Source: Dokdonella_A sp049583635 (GTDB taxonomy: Bacteria > Pseudomonadota > Gammaproteobacteria > Xanthomonadales > Rhodanobacteraceae). Taken from it: DNA of 64,000 nucleotides. Positions 46,268 to 55,855 of the stretch are shown here, one piece after another (within the stretch, counting starts at the first letter, position 1; each line of letters starts with the position of its first letter). The stretch spans positions 1 to 64,000 of the forward strand of contig JBAUWF010000106.1 of the NCBI GenBank assembly GCA_049583635.1. Direction: 5' to 3'. The notes under the pieces were generated by a model that saw nothing but the letters and a program-made list of their open reading frames with translations, did no database searches and was not told the DNA's origin. Position numbers and translations under genes: made by a program.

Positions 46268-47241
46268 GCGTCGAGAGGGCGTATCGCGCGCCACAAACGC
46301 CAACGATGGCGCGGGCCGACCCGGTATCGTTCACCCGATTGAAACAGCATATCGACGTGGCCGATGCGGCGCGCCTGCAGGGCCGCGTCGATTGGTACAA
46401 GCCAGTCGCGTTCGAGCGGCTCGTTCGATACCCGGCGCAGGTCCAGGAGTCGCGTTCCGGCCGCGTGCGGCCTGCGGGCTTTTATCTCGTCGAATTTTCC
46501 CACGTTCAAATCGCACGCGATGCCTGCACGCAACGCCAGCGCACGCAACAATGCATCATTGCTCACGGCACAAGCAACGTCCGTGCGCACCCAATCCGGT
46601 CTGCGCCCGGCGCCCCAGAACCAGACGCTGTTGACGATTACCTCGCCGCGGGCGTTGCGCTCGGCGTTCAACGAATGATTGTGCAGCACGATTTGCGCCT
46701 CGTTCAGCAGCGCACGCCAGCGCCTGCCCGCATCGCCAGCCGGAAGGTGCGCGCGCAGATCGTCACCAAGCACCACTTCGGGCGGCGCGAATTCCGGCAG
46801 CCCGACGTCGCCTGCACAACCCACGTACCAGCGTGTCGGCGTTCCGGCTTCGATAGAAAGCCCCGCATCACCGAACAAGGGCTTGAGCGCACACAGGAAT
46901 TCGTCGCTCTCCGTGCGCGACAGGCCGAGATCACCGCAGGCGAGCATGCGTGCCGAGACCATATCGGGCCGAACATGTGCCGGATCAGCGCGCAGCCAGA
47001 CGGCGTCGTCCGGCGCCATTCCATCCAGTTCGCGAGTCAGGGCGGCAGTCGGCATGCGCTCGCCGGGCAGATCGAAACACTCGCGCAACATTGCGTCGGA
47101 CCCGCCCGGCTGATCCGGCAAACGATCACCGCGCGAATTCCAGCGTGCCAGCTTGCCGTGCCTGGTCACGCGATCGGCGGCAAGTAATCCGCGCCTCGGC
47201 AACAGCAGAATGAGCCCGGTGCGAAGCGCATTGCCGGTCAT
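46264..47241 (-). CDS. rpfE: RpfE-type regulatory protein (phosphoglycerate-mutase-like)
   Basis: A 325-aa cytoplasmic protein matching the family annotated regulatory protein RpfE in Xanthomonas and Xylella (COG4255). Recognisable parts are the N-terminal ILLLPRRGLLAADR, VWLRADPAHVRPDMVSARML, NEAQIVLHNHSLNAERNARG, and VNSVWFWGAGRRPDWVRTDV, which resembles the alkaline-phosphatase-like metalloenzyme/iPGM fold. Its role in the rpf regulon is minor and the biochemistry unknown. Position between greA and recJ, with a 4-nt overlap to recJ, supports the identification, which I make from memory of the cluster. Confidence 0.75.
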   Translation of the reverse strand: MTGNALRTGLILLLPRRGLLAADRVTRHGKLARWNSRGDRLPDQPGGSDAMLRECFDLPGERMPTAALTRELDGMAPDDAVWLRADPAHVRPDMVSARMLACGDLGLSRTESDEFLCALKPLFGDAGLSIEAGTPTRWYVGCAGDVGLPEFAPPEVVLGDDLRAHLPAGDAGRRWRALLNEAQIVLHNHSLNAERNARGEVIVNSVWFWGAGRRPDWVRTDVACAVSNDALLRALALRAGIACDLNVGKFDEIKARRPHAAGTRLLDLRRVSNEPLERDWLVPIDAALQARRIGHVDMLFQSGERYRVGPRHRWRLWRAIRPLDA

Positions 47242-47292
47242 CGCCTTTAGAGACCGGCGCGGTCGAGCTGGCGGCGGCAGCCTCGCGCGCCG

Positions 47293-47772
47293 TCAGGGAC
47301 CGTACTGCACACCGACGATCTCGTAGCGGCGTGTGCCGTTGGGCGCCTCGAACACGAAGCTGTCGCCTTCACTCTTGCCGATCAGCGCACGCGCAAACGG
47401 CGAGCTGATCGAAATCAGCCGGCGCTTGATATCGGCCTCAAGGTCGCCGACGATCTGATAGACCACCTCCTTGCCACTGTCCTCGTCGGCCAGTTCGACG
47501 GTAGCGCCGAACACGATGCGACTTCCGGCGTTGAGCCGGGTCACGTCGATCACTTCGGCATGACTGAGCGTCGCCTCGAGCTGCTTGATGCGGCCTTCGG
47601 CAAACCCCTGTTGCTCGCGCGCGGCATGGTACTCGGCATTTTCCCTGAGGTCGCCATGCGCGCGCGCCTCGGCGATCGCGGCGATGATGCGCGGACGCTC
47701 GGTTGACTTCAGCCGTTCAAGTTCGTTGCGCAGGCGCTCCGCGCCCTGTTTCGTAAGTGGCGGTCGGTTCAT
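47293..47772 (-). CDS. greA: Transcription elongation factor GreA
   Basis: 159 aa. GreA enters the RNA polymerase secondary channel and stimulates transcript cleavage. The N-terminal coiled coil (about 8-75) carries the acidic tip in ARAHGDLRENAEYHAAREQQ; the C-terminal FKBP-like domain reads SRIVFGATVELADEDSGKEV ... ISSPFARALIGKSEGD. The ATG overlaps the carB stop (ATGA), giving the coupled order carA-x-carB-greA. Upstream in-frame codons belong to carB territory. Confidence 0.97.
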   Translation of the reverse strand: MNRPPLTKQGAERLRNELERLKSTERPRIIAAIAEARAHGDLRENAEYHAAREQQGFAEGRIKQLEATLSHAEVIDVTRLNAGSRIVFGATVELADEDSGKEVVYQIVGDLEADIKRRLISISSPFARALIGKSEGDSFVFEAPNGTRRYEIVGVQYGP

Positions 47773-50700
47773 GCCGTCAGTGTTCCCTGGTTGTCCGTAG
47801 TGAAATGAATTGCGCGGTGCAGTTCCTGAAGGCTGTTGACGCTGCCACGATCGCGAAAGTCCAGTGAATGCAGCAGCGCCTTGGCACCGGCAATCGTGGT
47901 CGAATACAGAACCCGCTGCTGCAAGGCCTCGCGACGGATCGAGAAGGAGTCGGCAATGGCCTGTTTGCCTTCGGTGGTGTTGACGATGAACACGATTTCG
48001 CCGTTCTTGATCAGATCGACAATATGCGGCCTTCCTTCGAGGACCTTGTTGATGCGCGCGCACTCGATGCCGTGTTCAGTCAGGAACTTTGCCGTGCCAC
48101 CGGTCGCGACCAGCGAAAAGCCGCGCTGACGAAGATCGGTCGCTACCGCAAGCAGGCGCTGCTTGTCGGCGTCGCGTACCGAGAGGAAAGCCTTGCCGGG
48201 AAGCGGTTCGGGAATATTGGCCGCTTCGTGGGCGCGCGCAAAGGCGGCACCGAAGCTGCGGCCGACTCCCATCACCTCACCGGTCGAACGCATTTCCGGT
48301 CCCAGTATCGGATCGACGTTGAGGAATTTCAGGAACGGGAAGATGGCCTCCTTGACCGAATAATATTGCGGCACGACTTCGCGGGTTACGCCCTGTTCGG
48401 CCAGGGTTCGTCCGACCATGCAGCGCGCCGCGATCTTGGCCAGCGCAACACCGGTCGCCTTCGATACGAACGGCACCGTGCGCGAGGCGCGCGGATTCAC
48501 CTCGAGTATGAACACGGTCTCGGCCTGAATCGCGAATTGCGTGTTCATGAGCCCGACCACGCCGAGCGCGTGGGCGAGCACGCTCACCTGCCGACGCAGT
48601 TCCGCCTGCATCGAAGCCGACAGCGAATACGGCGGCAGCGAGCAGGACGAGTCGCCCGAATGCACGCCGGCCTCCTCGATATGTTCCATGATGCCGCCGA
48701 CCAGCACCTCACCGTCTGCGTCGGCGACGAGATCGACATCCACCTCGACGGCATGGTCGAGGAAACGATCGAGCAGCACCGGCGAGGCGGCCGACACCCG
48801 CACCGCCTCGCGTATGTAACGCGCGAGATCATCATCGTCGTACACGATTTCCATCGCGCGGCCACCGAGCACGTAGCTCGGCCGCACCACCAACGGATAG
48901 CCGATTTCCCGAGCGAGCACGAGCGCTTCGTCGACACTGCGCGCGGTGCGGTTGGGCGGTTGCAGCAAGCCGAGCTGATTGATCAGCTTCTGGAAGCGTT
49001 CGCGGTCCTCGGCCAGATCGATCGAATCCGGCGATGTACCTATGATCGGAACCCCGGCAGCTTCGAGCGCACGTGCAAGTTTCAGCGGCGTTTGCCCACC
49101 GTACTGCACGATCACTCCATTGGGTTTCTCGAGATCGGCGATCTCGAGTACATCCTCGAGCGTGAGTGGTTCGAAATACAACCGATCCGAGGTGTCGTAG
49201 TCGGTCGACACGGTCTCCGGGTTGCAGTTGATCATGATGGTTTCGTAGCCATCCGCCCTGAGCGCAAGCGCGGCATGCACACAACAATAATCGAACTCGA
49301 TGCCCTGGCCGATCCGGTTCGGACCGCCGCCCAGCACGATGATCTTGTCGCGATCCGACGGGGCTGCCTCGCACTCGTCCTCGTACGACGAATACAGATA
49401 GGCTGTGGATGTCGGGAATTCCGCCGCGCACGAATCCACGCGCTTGTAGACCGGGCGTACACCGAACGCACGACGCAAATGCCGAACCGCGTTTTCGTCG
49501 GTGTCGAGCAACTCGGCCAGGCGCGCATCGGAAAAGCCCTTGCGCTTGAGCGCACGCATGCGCGCACTATCGAGCGCCGCGAGACCGCCGGCCTTGACCT
49601 CGCCCTCCTCGCGCACCAGATCCCCAATCTGGGCCAGGAACCATGGATCTATATGGGTGAGTTCGAACACCGCATCGAGCGTGAGCCCGACGCGGAACGC
49701 GTCCGCCACGAAGAACACACGATCCGATCCGGGCTCCTTGAGTTCGCGCTTGAGTGCCGCGAGGCCGGCCTCGGTAGCAGCATCGACCCGGCTTGGATTA
49801 AGACCGTTCTTGTCGGTTTCGAGCCCGCGCAGCGCCTTTTGCAGCGACTCCTGGAAACTGCGGCCAATCGCCATGACTTCGCCGACCGATTTCATCTGAG
49901 TGGTCAGACGCGCATCGGTGGTCGGAAACTTCTCGAAGGCGAAACGCGGAATCTTGGTGACGACATAGTCGATGCTCGGCTCGAACGAGGCCGGTGTCAG
50001 GCCGCCGGTAATTTCGTTCCTGAGTTCGTCGAGCGTGTAGCCGACTGCAAGCTTCGCGGCGACCTTTGCAATCGGGAACCCGGTGGCTTTGGATGCCAAC
50101 GCCGACGAGCGCGACACACGCGGATTCATCTCGATGACCACGACGCGGCCGTTTTCGGCGTTGACGCCGAACTGCACATTGGAGCCGCCGGTGTCGACAC
50201 CGACCTTGCGCAACACGGCGATCGATGCGTCGCGCAACCGCTGGTATTCCTTGTCGGTCAGGGTCTGCGCCGGGGCAACCGTGATCGAGTCACCGGTGTG
50301 GACACCCATCGGGTCCAGATTCTCGATCGAACACACGATAATGCAGTTGTCCGCGTGATCACGCACCACCTCCATTTCAAACTCTTTCCAACCCAATACG
50401 GACTCCTCAACCAGCACCTCGTGCACCGGCGACAGTTCGAGACCGCGCTCGACAATCTCCAGGAACTCCTCGCGGTTGTAAGCGATTCCGCCCCCACTGC
50501 CGCCGAGCGTGAAACTGGGTCGGATAATCGTCGGATAGCCGACCTCAGCCTGGACCGCAAACGCCGCGTCGAGCGATTTGGCGATCTCGGCCCGCGGTAC
50601 ATCCAGACCGATATCCAGCATCGCGCGGCGGAACAGGTTGCGGTCCTCGGCCATCCGGATCGCGTCGCGCGACGCGCCGATCAACTCGACACCATATTTT

Positions 50701-51026
50701 TCCAGCACACCCTTGTCGGCGAGATCGAGCGCGCAGTTGAGCGCGGTCTGGCCACCCATCGTCGGCAACAGCGCGTCCGGGCGTTCCTTGGCGATGATGC
50801 GCTCGCAGGTCTGCCAGTTGATCGGCTCGATGTAAACCGCGTCGGCGGTATCCGGATCGGTCATGATCGTGGCCGGGTTCGAATTCACCAGGACGACACG
50901 GTATCCCTCCTGCTTGAGCGCCTTGCAGGCCTGAGCGCCCGAATAATCGAATTCGCACGCCTGCCCGATCACGATCGGGCCGGCGCCGATGATCAGGATG
51001 CTGCGAAGGTCAGTTCTTCTGGGCAC
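47769..51026 (-). CDS. carB: Carbamoyl-phosphate synthase large subunit
   Basis: 1085 aa; makes carbamoyl phosphate for arginine and pyrimidines with CarA. Two ATP-grasp halves: residues about 1-400 (SILIIGAGPIVIGQACEFDY) and 560-940 (IIVLGGGPNRIGQGIEFDY), an oligomerisation domain between them, and a C-terminal MGS-like allosteric domain (AFLSVRDADKQRLL, LVATGGTAKFL). The start is the GTG ending at 51026, giving MPRRTDLRSIL like E. coli MPKRTDIKSIL. An AAGGAAG lies upstream. It overlaps the preceding small gene by 17 bp and greA by 4 nt. Confidence 0.97.
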   Translation of the reverse strand: MPRRTDLRSILIIGAGPIVIGQACEFDYSGAQACKALKQEGYRVVLVNSNPATIMTDPDTADAVYIEPINWQTCERIIAKERPDALLPTMGGQTALNCALDLADKGVLEKYGVELIGASRDAIRMAEDRNLFRRAMLDIGLDVPRAEIAKSLDAAFAVQAEVGYPTIIRPSFTLGGSGGGIAYNREEFLEIVERGLELSPVHEVLVEESVLGWKEFEMEVVRDHADNCIIVCSIENLDPMGVHTGDSITVAPAQTLTDKEYQRLRDASIAVLRKVGVDTGGSNVQFGVNAENGRVVVIEMNPRVSRSSALASKATGFPIAKVAAKLAVGYTLDELRNEITGGLTPASFEPSIDYVVTKIPRFAFEKFPTTDARLTTQMKSVGEVMAIGRSFQESLQKALRGLETDKNGLNPSRVDAATEAGLAALKRELKEPGSDRVFFVADAFRVGLTLDAVFELTHIDPWFLAQIGDLVREEGEVKAGGLAALDSARMRALKRKGFSDARLAELLDTDENAVRHLRRAFGVRPVYKRVDSCAAEFPTSTAYLYSSYEDECEAAPSDRDKIIVLGGGPNRIGQGIEFDYCCVHAALALRADGYETIMINCNPETVSTDYDTSDRLYFEPLTLEDVLEIADLEKPNGVIVQYGGQTPLKLARALEAAGVPIIGTSPDSIDLAEDRERFQKLINQLGLLQPPNRTARSVDEALVLAREIGYPLVVRPSYVLGGRAMEIVYDDDDLARYIREAVRVSAASPVLLDRFLDHAVEVDVDLVADADGEVLVGGIMEHIEEAGVHSGDSSCSLPPYSLSASMQAELRRQVSVLAHALGVVGLMNTQFAIQAETVFILEVNPRASRTVPFVSKATGVALAKIAARCMVGRTLAEQGVTREVVPQYYSVKEAIFPFLKFLNVDPILGPEMRSTGEVMGVGRSFGAAFARAHEAANIPEPLPGKAFLSVRDADKQRLLAVATDLRQRGFSLVATGGTAKFLTEHGIECARINKVLEGRPHIVDLIKNGEIVFIVNTTEGKQAIADSFSIRREALQQRVLYSTTIAGAKALLHSLDFRDRGSVNSLQELHRAIHFTTDNQGTLTA

Positions 51027-51420
51027 TACCCGCTTCCTTGGCGGTCGGGGCAACATCGCCGATCAGCGTTGCACGCTGCACGGTGTCGCGTGGCACCGAC
51101 AATTCGATCGCGCCATGGTTGTTCAGTTTCACGGTCAGCTCGACATTCGTATATTGAGTCAACGTACCGCGCCGCACGGTGCCGTAGGTCGTGTGAATCT
51201 CGATCTGTTCGCCGACGTGATGCTCCAGCTCCTGGTAGGGCACGTCGCGTCCGTTCACCCTTGTCGAAGCGCCGGCAGCGTTCCCGCTGCCCTCGCGCGC
51301 GGCCGATTGCGCGGACTGCGCGGTTCCTGCAAGACCGAGCATGGCTGCCGCGACGCAGAGCGCAAACGTGCGCGAGAGCCACAGCCGTGCACAGGCAGTG
51401 TTTGAGGGATGCCTTTTCAT
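51010..51420 (-). CDS. Small secreted protein between carA and carB
   Basis: 136 aa with an N-terminal signal peptide (basic start, hydrophobic 18-32, likely cleavage after GTAQS near residue 36), so periplasmic or outer-membrane associated. The mature part has a strand-rich core (QIEIHTTYGTVRRGTLTQYT, ELTVKLNNHGAIELSVPRDT) of SH3- or Sm-like look, and a basic C terminus. I recognise no family name. It begins 6 nt after the carA stop, and its 3' end overlaps the carB start by 17 bp, so it is co-translated with the carbamoyl-phosphate genes although it has no obvious link to them. Confidence 0.75.
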   Translation of the reverse strand: MKRHPSNTACARLWLSRTFALCVAAAMLGLAGTAQSAQSAAREGSGNAAGASTRVNGRDVPYQELEHHVGEQIEIHTTYGTVRRGTLTQYTNVELTVKLNNHGAIELSVPRDTVQRATLIGDVAPTAKEAGSAQKN

Positions 51421-51426
51421 GTACGT

Positions 51427-52566
51427 CTACGCCGCGGCAGCCGCGTGCGCCTCCATTTGGCGAATGAACTCGTCGAACAGGGCCGCGACATCGTGCGGCC
51501 CTGGATTTGCTTCCGGATGGCCCTGAAATCCCAGCGCAGGCGCATCGAGAAAGCGAATGCCCTGCAGCGAGCCGTCGAACAGCGATCGGTGGCTCGCTTC
51601 GACATTTGGCGGAAGGCTGGCCTCGTCCACCGCAAAGCCGTGATTCTGACTCGAGATCATCACCCGCCCGCTGGCAAGGTCGATGACCGGATGATTGGCG
51701 CCGTGATGACCGAACTTCATTTTCAGGGTTCGCGCGCCGCATGCCAAAGCCAACAACTGGTGGCCGAGGCACACGCCGAACAACGGTATCTTTCGACGCA
51801 GCAATTCGCGCGTCGCTTCGATCGCGTAACCGCAGGCGGCCGGATCACCCGGACCGTTGCCGAGCAGTACGCCGTCCGGACGCAATGCGACAAGGTCGGA
51901 TGCCGGCGTCTGCGCCGGTACCACGGTGATTTCGCAATCGCGATCGGCCAGCAGACGCAGCAGGCTGCGCTTGATCCCGTAGTCGCAGGCAACGACGCGG
52001 AAGCGTGCGCCACCCTGTGCGAATGCCGAGCGATCCAGATCATAACTGCCCTCGCGCCAGATGTAGCGCTCGCGCGTGCCGACGACCTTGGCGAGATCCA
52101 CGCCACAGAGCCCCGGAAACGCGCGCGCCGCAGCCAGGGCGTCGTCGTCGGAAATGGTCGCAGCAGCCACGATGCAGCCACCCTGTGCACCGGTTTCGCG
52201 CAACAACCGCGTCAGGCGCCTGGTGTCGATGTCGGCGATCGCAACCACGTTGTTGCGGCGCAGGTAGTCGCCAAGCGATTCCTGCGAACGCCAGTTGCTG
52301 GCCACGATCGACAGGTCGCGAATTACGAGGCCCGCGGCGTGCACACGATCGGACTCCGCGTCCACCTCGTTGCAACCGGTGTTGCCGACATGCGGATAGG
52401 TCAGCGTGACAATCTGTTGCGCGTAGGACGGATCGGTCAGGATCTCCTGATAACCGGTCATGGCGGTGTTGAACACCACTTCGCCGGTCGCGCTGCCGTG
52501 GGCGCCAACGGCCGTACCATGAAACAGATTGCCGTCCGCAAGCGCCAGTATTGCAGGAATCGTCAT
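51427..52566 (-). CDS. carA: Carbamoyl-phosphate synthase small (glutaminase) subunit
   Basis: 379 aa. Class I glutamine amidotransferase that feeds ammonia to CarB. N-terminal domain ALADGNLFHGTAVGAHGSAT and EVVFNTAMTGYQEILTDPSY; the catalytic triad includes the Cys in PLFGVCLGHQLLALACG and the His/Glu pair in GFQGHPEANPGPHD. The start is the ATG ending at 52566, with AGGCGAACGT upstream. It leads the operon carA-(small secreted)-carB-greA. The upstream 517 bp separate it from an accessory block; dapB lies 8 kb away. Confidence 0.97.
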   Translation of the reverse strand: MTIPAILALADGNLFHGTAVGAHGSATGEVVFNTAMTGYQEILTDPSYAQQIVTLTYPHVGNTGCNEVDAESDRVHAAGLVIRDLSIVASNWRSQESLGDYLRRNNVVAIADIDTRRLTRLLRETGAQGGCIVAAATISDDDALAAARAFPGLCGVDLAKVVGTRERYIWREGSYDLDRSAFAQGGARFRVVACDYGIKRSLLRLLADRDCEITVVPAQTPASDLVALRPDGVLLGNGPGDPAACGYAIEATRELLRRKIPLFGVCLGHQLLALACGARTLKMKFGHHGANHPVIDLASGRVMISSQNHGFAVDEASLPPNVEASHRSLFDGSLQGIRFLDAPALGFQGHPEANPGPHDVAALFDEFIRQMEAHAAAAA

Positions 52567-53083
52567 ACGTTCGCCTGTGTTGCGTCTGGGCCCGGCACCA
52601 CCGCGTCTCGGCGGCGGATGCGACGAAACCCGCGGGCTGGCATCGACCAGTCCGAGAGCCGGGGAAAGGGGTTCAAGGCGAGCGGAAATAATAGGCGCCG
52701 CAGCCAACCGTGTCCACTAAGAAAAGTCAGCGCAACAGCGATCGTGAATGCCTCGCGACACCGCATGAGCGGCCATCAAGTCGTCGCGGTGCAATGACCG
52801 GAGCTTGCCGTTGACTAAAGGGTGTCGGACAGAGGGTCTGTTCCAAGTTCCGCCGACGATTTATTCGCAGCGCCACATTGCCTCAAAAGAGAATGCAAAC
52901 TTTCTTTTGATACAAAGTGTTGAGCGCCATATCAAATAAACAGGATCAAGTGCAGGAACGACCCGAAAGCGGCGGGGACTTCACGTCAGCAGCCCAAGCG
53001 GAATGAGGTCGACTCGCGCCAACACTCGACGCGCATCGGCCGGCGCACGCGGCTAGAATTGGCGGCATATCCCCGGACGCCAC
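52567..53083. other. 517-bp region upstream of carA with an AT-rich inverted repeat
   Basis: No gene is supported. It must hold the carA promoter (leftward). TCAAAAGA (52883-52890) and TCTTTTGA (52903-52910) form a perfect 8-bp inverted repeat with a 12-nt spacer in locally AT-rich sequence; this could be an operator. The last 40 bp before the rightward gene lack a Shine-Dalgarno. Confidence 0.4.
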
Positions 53084-53788
53084 ATGCCACCCGCCGCCAG
53101 CCACTCCCTGTTGGACCTTGCGCACCTTGAGCGCGCCGACACGCTGGTGCGCACGCAACCTTTTGCGTTCCTGATTGCGCACGGTCAGCTCGCAGAGAGC
53201 GACCGTGCCGATCTCGCCGCGGATTTTCCCCGTTACAAGAGTGCCGGCTTCTTCCCGTACGAAGCCAGCGACTGCGGTCCGTCGCTGGTACGACTCGTAG
53301 ACGCGTTGGCCGCGCCCGAATTCGCCAACGCGCTCGGCGCGCGGTTGGGGATCCCGAACCTCGGCAACTACCCGAGCCTCGTCACCATCTGCCGCTCGCT
53401 CAACCGACGTCACGGCACCATCCATACCGACAGCCGGTCGAAAATCGCGACGGCCCTGCTCTACCTCAACGAATCCTGGCCGGAAACCAGCGAGGGCTGC
53501 CTGCGTTTTCTCGCGCGAAGCGACAGTATCGAGGATCTCGTCGCGCCCGAGGTGCGCCCCGTGTACGGCAACCTGATCGCCTTCAAACGCGCTGCCAACT
53601 CGTTCCACGGTCATCTGCCCTGCGCCGGGGAGCGGCGTGTGGTGCAGATCGCGTGGCTGACCAGCGACGAGGAAAAGGCGCGCAAGACCCGGCGCGGCAA
53701 GCTCTCGCGCCTGTTCAAGGCCCTGTTCGGCCGCCTCGATCAGCGGCTCGGCGCCGGACGTGCCGACAACGCCGCACATCGTGACTGA
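53084..53788 (+). CDS. 2-oxoglutarate/Fe(II)-dependent oxygenase-like protein
   Basis: A 234-aa cytoplasmic protein with the jelly-roll facial triad: H114 and D116 in GTIHTDSRSK, a distal His in NSFHGHLP (H175 or H177) and a downstream Arg (R184/R185) in GERRVVQIAW for 2-oxoglutarate. YLNESWPETSEGCLRFL is typical of the 2OG-FeII_Oxy_3 group (prolyl-hydroxylase-like). The substrate is unknown; protein or small-molecule hydroxylation are both possible. The C-terminal 45 residues are basic. It starts the accessory block and is followed by a secreted peptidase gene 42 bp away. Confidence 0.75.
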   Translation: MPPAASHSLLDLAHLERADTLVRTQPFAFLIAHGQLAESDRADLAADFPRYKSAGFFPYEASDCGPSLVRLVDALAAPEFANALGARLGIPNLGNYPSLVTICRSLNRRHGTIHTDSRSKIATALLYLNESWPETSEGCLRFLARSDSIEDLVAPEVRPVYGNLIAFKRAANSFHGHLPCAGERRVVQIAWLTSDEEKARKTRRGKLSRLFKALFGRLDQRLGAGRADNAAHRD

Positions 53789-53830
53789 CGTATCGTCGCA
53801 TCGAACACGACTTTTGCGAGCGTTGCTGTC

Positions 53831-54775
53831 GTGAACGCGATCGATTCTTGCGGACGTGCGTCGCGCAGGCCGCGCCGCGGGTTAGTCCTGATCTGGCTGC
53901 TGCTCGCCACGTTCCCGGGTATCGGCGCTGCCAGCCTCGCGCCAGGCCGACTCGCAATCGGCGGTGGGGAAATCGAGGTGACGTTTGCGCCCGGGCCACT
54001 CGCGGTGACACGCCAGCAAGCGCTCGACTGGGTCGCGACTGCTGCGCGCGCAGTGACACATTACTACGGCCGCTTTCCGGTCGCCCATCTGGATCTGCGT
54101 ATCGTTCCGCGGCGACATGGCATCACCGGCACGACCTATGGGGGGTCCACGGGCTCGGCCATGACGCGGATCCTGCTAGGCGCGGATACCGATGGCGCCG
54201 ATCTCGAGCATGACTGGGTCATGACCCACGAGATGGTTCACCTCGCGTTTCCACTGATGCGCGAAGAACATCACTGGATCGAGGAAGGCCTTGCGACCTA
54301 CATCGAGCCGATCGCACGCGCACAGATCGGCACACTTGCCGCAAGCGAAGTCTGGCGGCAGCTGGTTCAGGGTCTTCCAAAGGGGCTGCCGCGCACCGAC
54401 GATCGCGGGCTCGATCGCACACCCACATGGGGCCGCACCTACTGGGGTGGTGCGTTGTTCTGCTTGCGCGCGGACCTTGAGATACGCGAAGCGACGAACA
54501 ACCGCTACGGGTTGCGCGATGCCCTGCGTGGCCTTCTCGCCGCCGGCGGCAACATCGAAACACATTGGCCGATCGGCCGCGCCCTCGAGGTCGCCGACCG
54601 CGCAGTCGGCGTGCACGTGCTCGAAACGTTGTACGCGCGCATGCGCGATGCGCCCGACCCGATCGATCTCGATGCGTTGTGGCGACGGCTTGGGGTTGTC
54701 CCGGTCGGTCACAGCGTCCGCTTCGACGACAGTACACCGCTGGCCGCCATCCGTCGGCGCATTACCGCACCTTGA
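53831..54775 (+). CDS. Secreted HExxH metallopeptidase (peptidase MA-like)
   Basis: A 314-aa protein with an N-terminal signal or anchor segment (hydrophobic 17-34 after several arginines). The zinc site is H133-E134-x2-H137 in VMTHEMVHLAF, with the third ligand probably E151 or E152 in HHWIEEGLATYIEP, the gluzincin pattern of the peptidase MA family. Two tyrosines and aromatic residues (RTYWGGALFCL) follow, as in this clan. GTG start at 53831, without a strong ribosome-binding site. It lies downstream of the oxygenase-like gene and may form an operon with it. The substrate is unknown. Confidence 0.7.
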   Translation: MNAIDSCGRASRRPRRGLVLIWLLLATFPGIGAASLAPGRLAIGGGEIEVTFAPGPLAVTRQQALDWVATAARAVTHYYGRFPVAHLDLRIVPRRHGITGTTYGGSTGSAMTRILLGADTDGADLEHDWVMTHEMVHLAFPLMREEHHWIEEGLATYIEPIARAQIGTLAASEVWRQLVQGLPKGLPRTDDRGLDRTPTWGRTYWGGALFCLRADLEIREATNNRYGLRDALRGLLAAGGNIETHWPIGRALEVADRAVGVHVLETLYARMRDAPDPIDLDALWRRLGVVPVGHSVRFDDSTPLAAIRRRITAP

Positions 54776-54832
54776 CCGAATCGTCGATGCTGGCCGATCC
54801 GGGCTTTCCCGCCACGCGTTGCCGCGCCGCGT

Positions 54833-55576
54833 TCAGTAAGACTTGGCATCTTCGCAGGCAGACATGGGCAAATGAACGACCTGATCCACCACGCCCGAGT
54901 GCGGATTCTGGACGAACGCGACGATGCTCGCGTTGCGACGGTCCACATCGGCCGGAAGCGCGAGGTCCGCTGCGGCATGCGCGAGCGGCAATGGCCCCGC
55001 GAACGCGCGCACCACATGATCGTGATGCAGGGTCGCTCCGCTGTTTTCGCCGCCTGCCACGCGACTGACCAGGCCGCTTTGCGTCAGCGCGAAATAGGCA
55101 CGCGCACCGGAATCCGGCGATCCGCTGACGTCGAGCGATAGGTGCAATTGCTTGCCGGGATCGACATGCAACGTCAACCCGGTGGACGCATTCGGGCCTC
55201 CCGCAGGCAGCGACTGGTGTGACCATCCTTGCCATTCGCGCCCGTCCAGTGCGACTTCAGGTGTATAGACGACGCCGCTGCCGGAACGCCCGGAAAGCAC
55301 ACGCTGACGTGCCGTGAAGCGTGGATCGGAAAAGCGGTCGCGCCAGCGGGACGAGTCCCAGTAGTCAACGTGAAATCCGAGTGCAACGATATCCGCGCTG
55401 TCACCGATCCGCTTGAGCCAGCGATCGGCCGGAGGGCACGAACTGCACCCCTCGCTCGTATAGAGCTCCACCAGATGCGCGCGCCGAGCGCCGCTGCGCG
55501 CGACGCACGCGTTTTGCGCGGCGCAGATTGCGGTGCTCGTGAACAGCAGAATGCCCAGCAGGATCAGCGCACGCAT
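54833..55576 (-). CDS. DUF1223 secreted thioredoxin-like protein
   Basis: 247 aa with a signal peptide (MRALILLGILLFTSTAICA). The DUF1223 hallmark is VELYTSEGCSSCPPADRWL with a CxxC pair in a thioredoxin-like fold, followed by ALGFHVDYWDSSRWRDRFSDP, QRVLSGRSGSGVVYTPEVAL and a beta-sandwich C-terminal domain. It is likely periplasmic; the function is not established. GGAGAAATTTCG precedes the ATG ending at 55576. Divergent from the methyltransferase gene with a 279-bp gap, and convergent with the peptidase gene. Confidence 0.85.
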   Translation of the reverse strand: MRALILLGILLFTSTAICAAQNACVARSGARRAHLVELYTSEGCSSCPPADRWLKRIGDSADIVALGFHVDYWDSSRWRDRFSDPRFTARQRVLSGRSGSGVVYTPEVALDGREWQGWSHQSLPAGGPNASTGLTLHVDPGKQLHLSLDVSGSPDSGARAYFALTQSGLVSRVAGGENSGATLHHDHVVRAFAGPLPLAHAAADLALPADVDRRNASIVAFVQNPHSGVVDQVVHLPMSACEDAKSY

Positions 55577-55855
55577 CGAAATTTCTCCGGCAGGAATCCG
55601 AACGCATCTGAACGATGACCGGATCGCACGATACACAAGGACCGCACAGGATGCCGAAGCCTTCGTTGTTCCTGCCGACAGTGCCGCGCAGCGGGCACAG
55701 CCAGGCGGAACGTTGTCATATCACCCGGCTTCCGCGTTGCCCTTAAGCGTGCCTGCGCGGGTTGCAATGGTGAAAAGCATCGCCTACGGTGAGCGCGGGG
55801 CGTCGGAATTTCGTCGCGGCGCGGCCTGTCCTTTCCCTTTGCCGCCGGAGATCTG

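Noticed and set aside
47868..51467. A 1199-codon open frame on the plus strand opposite carB
   Set aside because: It is a shadow of carB in high-GC DNA: Arg/His-rich, without domains, and fully antisense to an essential, clearly recognised gene. Similar long shadows lie opposite kup (339-3719 minus), ftsK and clpA.
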